Positions 1 through 6,698 of a stretch of DNA of 8,570 nt are shown piece after piece. Every line of letters starts with the position of its first letter. Within the stretch, counting starts at the first letter, position 1. The position numbers were made by a program, and so were the translations under genes. Below the pieces are notes generated by a model. That model did no database searches and was not told the origin of the DNA. It saw only the letters and a list, made by a program, of their open reading frames with translations. The DNA is from CADCTB01 sp038214685 (lineage in GTDB: Bacteria; Actinomycetota; Acidimicrobiia; Acidimicrobiales; AC-14). The stretch spans positions 1-8,570 of the forward strand of contig JBBQRO010000144.1 of assembly GCA_038214685.1 (NCBI GenBank). Direction: 5' to 3'.

Positions 1-1
1 T

Positions 2-345
2 TGTGATCCCGGCGGTTCCTGCCTGCGGCCGGGTGGGCTCCCCGTGGGGGGGGGGGGGGGTAGGGGGGGGGGTGGTCGGGGGGGGGGTGGGCCGGGGCGG
101 GGGGGTCAGCGGCGGGGTGGTCAGCGGCGGGGTGGTCAGCGGCGGGGTGCTGTCATGAAGAATCGGATCCGGAGTGCTGACGGAAACAGGGGCCGGCACC
201 TGAGGATCCACACTCGATCCATCCGTCTGCGGTCGGTTGCCGGCTCCTGCGTTCGGCCGACCAGCCACATGTGGATTGGCCTGGGTGGTGGGAACGGCTT
301 CGGCCTGCGCTGGGCCGGCGATGGCTGGGTCTGCTCCCGGGAAAG
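2..345 (-). CDS. Displaced Pro/Thr-rich C-terminal extension of the sigma factor gene (partial, runs off left edge)
   Basis: This minus-strand frame has no stop from about 358 to the left edge. It starts where the sigma-factor frame stops looking protein-like. From high to low coordinates it reads PGADPAIAGPAQAEAVPTT, then a hydrophilic stretch ending PVSVSTPDPILHDS. A TTPPL repeat follows (about 104-150), then a run of Pro and Thr codons made by the C-rich strand (44-103), and finally HGEPTRPQAGTAGIT at the edge. Such Pro/Thr linkers normally follow a membrane helix and carry an outer domain, and the sigma gene supplies a helix just upstream. I infer one gene with a one-base insertion near 336-347. 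The long homopolymers make the exact length and frame on the far left uncertain. No start codon of its own is needed or seen. Confidence 0.6.
44..150. repeat. G-homopolymer tract and 15-bp tandem repeat
   Basis: The plus strand carries long G runs at 46-60, 63-72 and 78-87, broken by TA, TGGTC and T. Next come copies of a 15-base unit, ggcggggtggtcagc, at 111-125 and 126-140, with a partial copy at 141-150 and a half copy before 111. Read on the minus strand, each unit is one TTPPL block, so the repeat is explained as a coding linker. On the plus strand the G runs could fold into G-quadruplexes. Run lengths here are prone to sequencing and replication error. Confidence 0.85.
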
Positions 346-1382
346 GGTCCGTCCGGCTTCAGCGCCATTGACGAGACGCCGGTTGCGAGGATCCCGGTGA
401 TGACTGCGGCGACCGCACGGTGCACGGCGGGCGAGTCTCGGAGGCTTTGGACGAGATCGACAATCGGGCTTGAGTACACGGCGGCCAGATTGGCGCCGAA
501 GGGGGCCGGGATCGAAGCGACCGCTTCGATGGCGGGCTCGCCCGAGGGTGAGACGCTGTTCGGCGCCCACCGTCCTCTTGGCCGACGAGAGGTCCCATTC
601 ATCCGGCGAAGCAGCAGGAGAGGTAGAAGAGCACGCCGGATGGCGACGCCAGCGTCGCTGAGCTGATCCAATCGGTTCCGGCACCCCTCGCATCCGCTGA
701 GGTGTGCGTCAACCTTGTTCGTCGCAGCTGGACGCAGGCCACCGTCGAGGTAGGGCCCCATGTTCTCGACCGTGAAGCGGCATCGGGCGTCGACGGCTGC
801 AGCGAGGTGCGCCCGGACATAACTTTGCCGGAGCCGGCGACGGGCCCGCACCGCTATCTGCGCAACGTTATTCGGCGTAAGTCCCAGCGCCTCGGCCGCC
901 TCCTGGGCCGGCACCCGCTCCACGTCGACCAGCCAGAGCACCGACTGCGACCGTCGAGGCAGGTGCTTGAAGGCCTCGATGACCAGGCGTTCATCCTCCG
1001 ACCTGACAAGTTCATCGGCTGGCCCTTGCCCAGCGCTGGGACCATCGAAGGACTCGATCTGGTCAGTCGGGCGAATCCGATCGCGCTGATGCACCTTGTC
1101 GAGGGAGATGCGGCGGGCGGTCGTGAGCAGGTACGCCCGGAAACACGATCCACTGCGCAAACCTCTGGACGAAACGACGGCGAAGACCCTGGTGAAGGCC
1201 TCGGACGCCGCCTCTCGGGCGTCATCTCGGCTTCTCAGTAGCGAATCGGCGACGCTTGTAGCTGCGACGTGGTGCCTCCTGTACAACTCCTCGAAGGCAC
1301 TGGCCTCACCCGCGGTAGCAGCAGCGACCAGCGCTTCGTCGGAGAGCGCCGAGAGTGAAGTCACCCTGTTAGGAAAGGTCAT
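153..1382 (-). CDS. ECF-type RNA polymerase sigma factor with fused zinc-finger and membrane helix (3' end frameshifted)
   Basis: It would direct RNA polymerase to a regulon of its own. Residues about 31-100 form the sigma region 2 fold (LYRRHH, ARRISLDKVHQRDR). Residues about 131-192 form region 4 with its helix-turn-helix (EAAEALGLTPNNVAQIAVRARRRL). Residues 227-234 (HLSGCEGC) give the H-x3-C-x2-C zinc motif of anti-sigma factors, with Cys201 a possible further ligand. Residues about 322-341 (AVAAVITGILATGVSSMA) look like one membrane helix. Such fusions are known in actinobacterial ECF groups with long C-terminal extensions, and imply a sigma factor held at the membrane and regulated in cis. 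After residue 348 this frame becomes Arg/Ser-rich and unlike a protein, while another frame is clean; the stop at 153 is therefore probably artefactual or mutational. The ATG at 1382 has only a weak GAGACG before it. No separate anti-sigma gene lies next to it. Confidence 0.85.
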   Translation of the reverse strand: MTFPNRVTSLSALSDEALVAAATAGEASAFEELYRRHHVAATSVADSLLRSRDDAREAASEAFTRVFAVVSSRGLRSGSCFRAYLLTTARRISLDKVHQRDRIRPTDQIESFDGPSAGQGPADELVRSEDERLVIEAFKHLPRRSQSVLWLVDVERVPAQEAAEALGLTPNNVAQIAVRARRRLRQSYVRAHLAAAVDARCRFTVENMGPYLDGGLRPAATNKVDAHLSGCEGCRNRLDQLSDAGVAIRRALLPLLLLRRMNGTSRRPRGRWAPNSVSPSGEPAIEAVASIPAPFGANLAAVYSSPIVDLVQSLRDSPAVHRAVAAVITGILATGVSSMALKPDGPFPGSRPSHRRPSAGRSRSHHPGQSTCGWSAERRSRQPTADGWIECGSSGAGPCFRQHSGSDSS

Positions 1383-2043
1383 TGCCGTCGTCTCATAGCG
1401 ATCGCCCGTTATCGAGGCTACCCCTCGTCAAACGCCCACCGTCGGGCCATCTGAGGACCTTGCCGGACGAGGCAGCGCGAGCCATGGGGTATAGGCCTGT
1501 CCGAGGTGCTTCCGCCCAGGTGCCAGATGTGCTACAGAAGCATCAGGAGCGGGCGTCAGCGGAGGCTCCCCAGCCCCTCCGGGCCGCCCGCTCCTTCCCT
1601 CGTGAGTGCGGTTGGCATCTCTCGGCCCGGCAGGTGTTCCCTCGGGCACCCGCCCCAACGGAACACCCCCCAGGCTCGGACCGAGAGACGCCAACCGGCT
1701 AGTAAGACAGGGCACGGAGCAGATCATGACGCCGACGGCCACGATTTTTTCGGTCGGCGTGCGATCCGATGAGGGCACGCGAGGCGCTCTGCTGGCACAG
1801 GCAGTAGGCCCGGGGCGAGTACAGCCTCCGCCGTTCGCAGGCATGGGGCGCCTCGCCCACGTCGTGCGGCCGAGCTGCCCACCCCTCGGCGGACACACCG
1901 ACAAGCTCCAGATAGCGTCGGCCGAGAGGCCAGGTCAGTGACGTGGTTCGCCGACCACGGCGCCGACATGAAGACAGTCACCGCCGACGCCCGAGCCGAC
2001 GAGCTCGAGCGTCACCTACGCGAGCATCGGCAAGTAGCGGGCG
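1383..2043. other. Gene-poor interval with no convincing coding sequence
   Basis: This 660-base stretch separates the sigma factor start from the YjbR gene end. Open frames exist on both strands (for example 1428-1904 minus and 1727-1941 plus). Their translations show no family motif and their third-position GC is mixed, unlike the neighbouring genes. One plus-strand stretch, about 1938-2069, reads VTWFADHGADMKTVTADARADELERHLREH and could be a short gene remnant, but it runs into the YjbR gene on the other strand. The interval must hold the sigma factor promoter; I could not find a clear -35/-10 pair. It also contains the palindrome at 1610-1696. Confidence 0.6.
1610..1696. repeat. Large imperfect inverted repeat (long hairpin)
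   Basis: The left arm 1610-1640 begins ggttggcatctctcggcccg. The reverse complement of the right arm 1660-1696 begins ggttggcgtctctcggtccg, so 18 of the 20 outermost bases agree. After a 6-base length difference both arms share ggtgttcc next to the loop (1641-1659). A transcript from either strand could form a hairpin of roughly 87 bases. It is not followed by a T-run on either strand, so it does not look like a standard intrinsic terminator. It might be a small mobile palindrome, a remnant of an insertion-sequence end, or a structured RNA; the sequence does not decide. Confidence 0.7.
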
Positions 2044-2049
2044 CTACTT
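2032..2049. terminator. Short perfect hairpin at the 3' end of the YjbR gene
   Basis: The arms aagtagc and gctactt (7 bp, 4-base loop gggc) form a perfect hairpin. It contains the TAG stop codon of the YjbR gene (2044-2046). No U-tract follows on the minus strand, so it may be only a weak terminator or an mRNA-stabilising hairpin. Confidence 0.3.
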
Positions 2050-2430
2050 CTCGAGGTACTTCTCGGTGAGCTTGGGCGGCGCACACGCCAACCAGCCGTC
2101 GATGATCGCCTCCTGCAGTGCCGGCGCAACGACCGCGTCGAGCTGGATCAGGACGGCCGGGTACCCGTCGAAGTGCGGAATGGTGAAGAAGGCTTCGGGC
2201 TGGGCGGCAAGCACCGCCTCCTTCTCACCCAGGTCGGCGACCCGGACAGCCAGGATCGGTCCGCCCGGCGGGTCGGCGTTGCCGAACCGCCGGACGTCGG
2301 CCTTGCTGAACGGCCGCTCCCACGCGAAAGCCTTGCCGGCGACCAACCACGTGCGGTGGCTGTAACGCTCGCCCTCGACGACCTGCGGGAGGTCCATGGC
2401 CATCAGCGCGGCCTCGGCGACGCTGACCAT
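2044..2430 (-). CDS. YjbR/MmcQ-family protein
   Basis: This 128-residue protein matches the usual length and layout of the YjbR/MmcQ family. It has an N-terminal helix ending in LPQVVEGERYSHRTWLVAGKAFAW, a central strand region (GGPILAVRVADLGEKEAVLAAQ), the hallmark FFTIPHFDGYPAVLIQLDAV, and the helix LQEAIIDGWLACAPPKLTEKYLEK. Members have a cyclophilin-like double-stranded fold and are often named DNA-binding, but their biochemical role is poorly defined. The ATG at 2430 begins two bases after the 3' end of the group II intron and has no ribosome-binding site before it. ATGs at codons 10 and 12 would cut into the conserved first helix, so the first is kept. The insertion probably separated the gene from its original leader, and expression may now depend on intron transcription or splicing. 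Confidence 0.85.
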   Translation of the reverse strand: MVSVAEAALMAMDLPQVVEGERYSHRTWLVAGKAFAWERPFSKADVRRFGNADPPGGPILAVRVADLGEKEAVLAAQPEAFFTIPHFDGYPAVLIQLDAVVAPALQEAIIDGWLACAPPKLTEKYLEK

Positions 2431-2432
2431 TG

Positions 2433-2485
2433 GTAGTCAGGGGCGCGCCGCCGGTCGAGCCGGCACGTTTCCCCATCCCCCTTTC
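2433..2485 (-). ncRNA. Group II intron domain VI and 3' splice end
   Basis: Downstream of domain V the minus strand reads aaaggggg, an internal GC-rich hairpin (gccggctcgaccggc), then gcccctgactac. The aggggg and cccct segments can pair to form the domain VI stem. Unpaired A residues in gactac are candidates for the branch point. The intron is taken to end at C2433, leaving CAATGG as the start of the 3' exon. Confidence 0.6.
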
Positions 2486-2518
2486 AATCCGTGCGTGCGG
2501 TTTTCCCGCACACGGCTT
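2486..2518 (-). ncRNA. Group II intron domain V
   Basis: On the minus strand aagccgtg (2518-2511) pairs with cacggatt (2493-2486). The upper stem tgcgg / ccgca is capped by a GAAA-type loop. This matches the about 34-base domain V hairpin with its AGC catalytic triad. The triad G faces an A here, where a G-U wobble is usual, so one catalytic pair appears altered. Confidence 0.85.
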
Positions 2519-2540
2519 ACCGACGGTCTTCTTGACATGG

Positions 2541-3760
2541 TTACGCCGCCTTCGGGTATCGGATGGTGCCCATGAGTTGGTGCAGGCCCTGGTCGTGGAA
2601 CCAGGCGCGGGTCCAGCGGCTCACCTGGCCCGCCCGGAGGTTGCGGCCGCGCTTCTTGATGAGCAAGCGCGTCAGCCGCCACCACACATAGCGGTCCAGT
2701 GCTTTGAACTTGATCGCCGCGTTGCCGGTGCGGAAGTAGTTGCCCCACCCCCGAAGGAACAGGTTCAGCCGCTCGATGACGGCCTTCAACTCCATCCCCA
2801 CCATGTTCCGGCCGGTGAGGGCCTTGACCCGCTGTCGTGCACGCTTCATCGACCGCAGCGCCGGCCAGCGATGGAGGTAGTAGCGGCGCTTGCCGTACTG
2901 CTCCCAGAGCCGGCCCGACATGCGGGCGTGGAGGTGGCACCGAGGAAGTCGAAGCCCTCTCTGCCCTCCCGGAGGTCGACCACTCGGGTCTTGTCCGGGT
3001 GCAGTTCGAGACCGAGGTCCCCCAGTAGCGCAGCTGCTCGCCGCTGGGCCTCCTCAGCCTGCTCCCGGGAGTCGCACAGCACCACGAAGTCGTCCGCGTA
3101 GCGGACGACTTCTCCGACGCCGTGCTCAGCCCAGGCCCGGTCGAAGGCGTGCAGGTAGACGTTGGCCAGCAGCGGGGAGATGACCCCGCCCTGGGGCGCC
3201 CCCGTGACCGTCTCGGAGCGCACCCCTTCGAGCAGCACTCCTGCACGCAGCCACAGCCGCAGCAGCTTGAGCACCCTCCGGTCCGACACGCGCTCGGCGA
3301 CCAGCGACAGAAGCCTGTCGTGGTCGATCTGGCCGAAGAAGTCGGAGATGTCGGCCTCGAAGACGAACTGCCGTCCTCGGGGAAACGCCACCCGGATGGC
3401 TTCCAGGGCGTTGGTGGCGGAGCGCTTCGGTCGGAAACCGAAGCTCACCGGCAGGAAGTCGGCCTCGAAGATTGGTTCGAGGACGATCTTGGCTGCCGCC
3501 TGCGCCACCCGGTCACGCACGGTGGGGATGCCCAGAGGCCGTTTGCGGCCGTCGGGCTTTGGGATCTCCACCCGGCGCACGGGCGCCGGGTGGTAGGTGC
3601 CTGCACGGAGGTCACGGGCCAGCTCGTCGAGCATGCGCCCGACCCCGTATTCCTCCACCGCCTCCAGGGTCAGGCCATCGACCCCGGCGGCGCCACGATT
3701 GGCTCGCACCCGCTTCCACGCCTCCTCCAGGACGTCACTCCTGTAGATGCGGTCGTACAT
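2541..3760 (-). pseudogene. ltrA: Group II intron reverse transcriptase/maturase, broken by a one-base deletion
   Basis: The N-terminal part (3760 to about 2939) holds the reverse transcriptase fingers and palm: GAAGVDG, KPDGRKRPLGIPTVRDRV, the LEPIFEADFLPVSFGFRP block, FEADISDFF with a catalytic Asp, GAPQGGVISPLLANVYL and YADD (about residues 221-224). The frame then slips after GFDFLG. The rest continues in another frame as CHLHARMSGRLWEQYGKRRYYLH, followed by the maturase (X) domain with GMELKAVIERLNLFLRGWGNYF and a C-terminus ending MGTIRYPKAA. Restoring one base at about 2940 gives a single protein of about 407 residues. No HNH endonuclease domain follows. The ATG at 3760 is preceded by GGAG with no spacing; the open frame extends upstream for 17 codons without another start, so the true start is uncertain. 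It could be a real mutation or a sequencing error. Confidence 0.9.
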
Positions 3761-4306
3761 CTCCGGCGTGACCGAAGTCGGGGCCCTTCCCTCCCGCCGG
3801 GTTCCTCCCGGCGATCAGCGGTACTACGGCCCCGTCGGACTCCCGCTGCGCTCCGCTCGATTTCACCACTGGCTTATACGAGCGGTCTTTGCTGACGAGG
3901 CTGCGCAGACGGGTCTCTCCTGTCCCGAACCTGACCGTGCGTACGTGCCGCTCCCCGTACCCCGAGGGGACCCGACCAGGGGCATCTCCGGAACTGGCCA
4001 GGAGGTCGGACGTGGGCCTTCGCCGTGACATGAGCGGCTCGGCTCCCCTGTTGTGGATTTGACGAGGCTGCAGGACTCGGACCGGGTGGCCCTACGGCCC
4101 GCACGCTTGCTCCCTCCAAAGAGGCTTTCGACGCCCCGCTCAGCCCGCCGCCTCTCGACGACGGACCGGGGCCTGCTACCGGGCTCTCCGGCGATTACCC
4201 GGGCGGGACTCACACCCGCTGGTCTGGTCCAGTTTTCAGGACGCAACATGCTTCGTACCGTACCGCCGGCGACCCCTGTGGGCCGCCCTCAGTGGCCCGG
4301 TCGCAC
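3761..4306 (-). ncRNA. Group II intron 5' RNA region (domains I to IV start)
   Basis: This 546-base stretch has no credible gene and fits the 5' ribozyme part of the intron. It opens GTGCGACC, followed by a hairpin (gggccactgagggcggccc). It contains segments seen in many bacterial group II introns, such as gtgtgagtcccg and gtggtgaaatcgagcgg, then gggagtccgacggggccgtagtac shortly before the ORF. I cannot assign each subdomain by eye. The open frames in it are shadows. Confidence 0.75.
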
Positions 4307-4400
4307 GCCGTCGGTTGCGGCGATGCCGGCGAGCAGCCAGCCCAGGCTGCGCTCGAAGGCCCGGACCAACTCGGGGCGGGGTGGCCCGGGGTAATCAGCT
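4307..4400 (-). pseudogene. Unidentified minus-strand coding fragment (5' exon of the intron)
   Basis: The frame entering the intron from upstream reads DYPGPPRPELVRAF, then ERSLGWLLAGIAATDG, with strong G/C third positions. It looks like the end of an amphipathic helical protein. If the intron were removed it would continue QWSASPRPR and stop inside the YjbR gene. Upstream of about 4400 the same frame stays open, but it overlaps the plus-strand hydrolase remnant and its bias weakens, so the fragment seems cut there. I do not recognise a family. Confidence 0.35.
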
Positions 4401-4666
4401 TCGCCGGCCTCGAGATGCTCGGTGTCGACGACTGGCCCGCCGGCGTGCCGGTCCAGATTCACTACGCCCTAGACGACCAGCAACGCCGCCAGGAGTGGGC
4501 CGACGCGCTGGTCGAGAGCGCGAATGCTGCGGGTGCGCCCGTCGACATGTTCGACTACCGGGGTTCCGGGCACTTGTTCACCGACGCCTCGCTGCCGAAG
4601 GAGTACGACCCCGCCTCGGCCGAGCTGCTGTGGGAGCGGGTCGTGACGTTCTGCGAGGGGCGATGA
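4401..4666 (+). pseudogene. Dienelactone hydrolase family protein, 3' remnant
   Basis: The last about 85 codons match the C-terminal third of the dienelactone hydrolase family: WPAGVPVQIHYALDD, then EWADALVESANAAGAPVDMFDYRGSGHLFTDASLPKEYD and AELLWERVVTFCEG. In these alpha/beta hydrolases the triad is Cys (or Ser), Asp and His. The Asp of ALDD and the His of GSGHLF are present, while the nucleophile and the N-terminal half of the domain are missing. The open frame continues upstream to 4292, but the translation there is not family-like and crosses the intron boundary. The gene was therefore cut at about 4390-4415, and the remnant cannot be an active enzyme. It converges with the ABC transporter gene, 22 bases away. 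Confidence 0.7.
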
Positions 4667-4688
4667 GGAGGGCGGGAGCGGAGGCTAC

Positions 4689-6542
4689 CTACGCCTCGGC
4701 AGCGGGCGACAGGTAGGCGGCGGCCTGCATGGTGAACAGCTCGGCGTACTGGCCGCCCCGGGCCAGAAGCTCCTCATGGGTGCCCTGCTCCACCAGCCGG
4801 CCGGCGGCGAGCACGAAGATGCGGTCGGCCGATCGCACGCTGGAGAAGCGGTGTGACACCAGCAGGACGGTGCGGCCCCGGGCCATGGTGCGGATGCGCT
4901 CGAACAGCTCGTGCTCGGCCCTGGGGTCGAGGGCGGCGGTGGGCTCGTCGAGCACGACGAAGGGCGCGCCCCGGAAGAAGGCCCGGGCCAGCGCCACCCG
5001 CTGCCACTGGCCGATGGACAGCTCCTCGCCGCCCTCGAACTGGCGGCCGAGCATGGTCTCGTAGGCCTCGGGCAGGGCGGCGAGGAACTCGTCGGCCCCC
5101 GACTCCCGAGCGGCGCCCACGATGGCGTCGAGGTCGTCGGCCCGCTCATGGCCGCCCACGCCGATGTTGTCCCGAACGCTGAGGCAGTACTGGGCGAAGT
5201 CCTGGAAGATCACCGCCATGTGGCGTCGCACGTCGGCAGGATCGCAGGCGGAGGTGTCAACGCCGTCCCAGAGGATGCGCCCGCCGGTCGGTGAGTAGAG
5301 GTGGCAGAGGAGCTTGGCCAGGGTGGTCTTGCCCGACCCGTTCTCGCCGACCAGGGCCACCACCTCACCGGCATGCACCTCGAAGGTCACGTCGTCGAGG
5401 GCCACCCGGTCGGTGCCGGGATAGGTGAAGCTGACGTGGTCGAGGGTGAGGGTGCGGAAGCCGTCGGGGGCGGGTGCGTCGGGCCGGGCCGCAGCGATGA
5501 CCGGGGCCAGATCCAGGAACGAGTTGTAGTCGTCGAGGAACAGGGCGTCCTCGTAGAGGGTCGACCCGCTCTGAGCGATCGACGACAGTCGGGCGCCGAG
5601 CTGCTGGATGGCCACGGCGGCGGCGGCGGCCGAGGCCACGCTCATGCGCCCGGCCAGGAGCAGCGCCACGACCAGGGACACGCTCATGCCCGACAGCACC
5701 GAGCTGGCCACGCTGGCCAGCAGCGACCGTCGCAGGCGGGTGCGGGTCACGGCCCGGACCTCGGCGATCCGCAGGTCGAAGAGGGTGTCGTACCGCCGGC
5801 GCAGGTGCGTGGCCAGGTCGAAGGCCCGCAGCTCCTGGGCGAAGTACTTGCCGGTCAGGGCCATGCTCAGGTACTGCCGCTTCCGGTCGGCCGGCGTCAT
5901 GCGCCACCCGAACCCGTGCGACGTGCGGCTGTTGCGGATGGTGGCCACCCACACCGGCACGTAGGCCAGCGCCACGAACGGGACCAGCAGCGGCTGCAGG
6001 GCGAGGAGGGCCACGAGCAGGCCGACGACACCGATCGAGGCCGAGGTCAGCTGGGTGAAGTTGCTGGCCATGTTGGCCGGGCGGAAGTTGGCGGCCATCG
6101 ACGCCCGCATCAGCCGGTCGTGGAACTCCGGGCTCTCGTAGGCCTCGAGGTCGACCATGGTGGCCACGTCGATGATGTGGTCCTGGGCGTGACGGCCGGT
6201 CAGCTCACCCAGGACCCGCTGCAGCTCGGATCGCGCCGAGTAGCCGAACTGGAGCACGGCGGTGACGGCCAGGAAGGCGACCAGCGTCGGGAGGACGTCG
6301 GCCAAGCCCAAGTCGAGGCGGTCGGCCTGCAGGATGTCGGCCAGCAGGCGGCGGCCGAGGAGCAGCTGGACAGCCACGCCGGCGCCGGTCCCCACCTGCA
6401 GCGCGAACGACACCGTGAGCTCCCGGGGCGCCGCCTCCCTAACGAGGCGGAGGGCGCCGGCCAGGACGCCGGGCAGCCGCCGAAGGGAGTGGTCATCCGC
6501 CTTGCGCCACACGTCGTCGATCGTCGCCCGCCGAGGCTCCAC
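4689..6542 (-). CDS. ABC transporter, fused permease and ATP-binding protein
   Basis: This 617-residue protein has the exporter half-transporter layout: an N-terminal membrane domain, then an ATPase. Hydrophobic segments include residues near 45-70, 85-105, 165-200 and 275-300 (SVLSGMSVSLVVALLLAG). The ATPase has Walker A GENGSGKTT (about 398-406), Q-loop FQDF (about 445), signature LSIGQWQR (about 506-513), Walker B FVVLDEP (about 527-533) and the switch His in SHR (about 562). All catalytic residues are present. The signature has Ile for the second residue of the usual LSGGQ core and is followed by WQR. Such proteins work as homodimers or heterodimers at the cytoplasmic membrane; no partner half-transporter lies beside it. 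The substrate cannot be read from sequence. The start is a GTG with no clear ribosome-binding site, but a TANNNT box lies 8 bases upstream. Confidence 0.93.
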   Translation of the reverse strand: MEPRRATIDDVWRKADDHSLRRLPGVLAGALRLVREAAPRELTVSFALQVGTGAGVAVQLLLGRRLLADILQADRLDLGLADVLPTLVAFLAVTAVLQFGYSARSELQRVLGELTGRHAQDHIIDVATMVDLEAYESPEFHDRLMRASMAANFRPANMASNFTQLTSASIGVVGLLVALLALQPLLVPFVALAYVPVWVATIRNSRTSHGFGWRMTPADRKRQYLSMALTGKYFAQELRAFDLATHLRRRYDTLFDLRIAEVRAVTRTRLRRSLLASVASSVLSGMSVSLVVALLLAGRMSVASAAAAAVAIQQLGARLSSIAQSGSTLYEDALFLDDYNSFLDLAPVIAAARPDAPAPDGFRTLTLDHVSFTYPGTDRVALDDVTFEVHAGEVVALVGENGSGKTTLAKLLCHLYSPTGGRILWDGVDTSACDPADVRRHMAVIFQDFAQYCLSVRDNIGVGGHERADDLDAIVGAARESGADEFLAALPEAYETMLGRQFEGGEELSIGQWQRVALARAFFRGAPFVVLDEPTAALDPRAEHELFERIRTMARGRTVLLVSHRFSSVRSADRIFVLAAGRLVEQGTHEELLARGGQYAELFTMQAAAYLSPAAEA

Positions 6543-6698
6543 GAGCCGGGAGCGTACCGGACGTTCTCGGCTCCTGGCGCTCGAATTTTTGCTCGAACGT
6601 CAACAAAACGGCCGGGTGACTGGGGCTTCCAGAACATGAGCGGCGGCGGTCCTCGTTGTTTCGATGCAGACGGCACTTCGGGCCGGCGGTTCGGCGCG
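6543..6698 (-). promoter_or_regulatory. Intergenic region upstream of the ABC transporter
   Basis: On the minus strand this 156-base gap contains ttgacg, then two direct copies of ttcgagc separated by aaaaa (about 6580-6600). A TACGCT box (6556-6551) ends 8 bases before the GTG start. TACGCT fits the actinobacterial TANNNT -10 and suggests a leaderless message. The A-rich direct repeat could be an operator. The ttgacg is too far upstream to be the -35 for this -10. No obvious terminator for the peptidase gene was seen. Confidence 0.35.

Larger units (their letters stand above)
2433..4306 (-). mobile_element. Group II intron with reverse transcriptase/maturase
   Basis: Group II introns are self-splicing RNAs that move by reverse transcription of RNA inserted into DNA. 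The minus strand starts with GTGCGACC at 4306, matching the GUGYG 5' end. About 545 bases of structured RNA follow, then the maturase frame (3760-2541), domain V (2518-2486), a domain VI stem and the 3' end CTGACTAC at 2433, which fits the AY rule. At about 1.87 kb the length is normal for a bacterial intron with an ORF. The last 5' exon bases (cgacggc, 4313-4307) can pair with gtcgtcg at 4162-4156, a candidate EBS1 with one G-U pair. The maturase is frameshifted, so the copy may need help in trans. The exact ends rest on consensus only. Confidence 0.88.

Noticed and set aside
104..150. A CRISPR-like or regulatory tandem repeat
   Set aside because: The 15-base unit has no spacers and translates as a TTPPL linker in the frame continuing from the sigma factor.
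702..1241. A plus-strand open frame opposite the sigma factor
   Set aside because: It is a shadow of the region 2 and region 4 coding sequence, which has clear family motifs.
1383..1440. A sigma factor autoregulated promoter (tttgacg ... gataac)
   Set aside because: The spacing between the two boxes is about 12 bases and does not fit a standard or ECF promoter.
1428..1904. A 158-codon minus-strand frame in the gap
   Set aside because: It crosses the palindrome, shows no family motif and has no strong codon bias. It looks like chance opening in GC-rich DNA.
2541..3760. A retron or defence-type reverse transcriptase
   Set aside because: The C-terminal maturase domain, domain V and the GTGCG end identify a group II intron instead.
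3122..3895. A 257-codon plus-strand frame opposite the reverse transcriptase
   Set aside because: It is antisense to the YADD-bearing reverse transcriptase and crosses into the intron RNA region.
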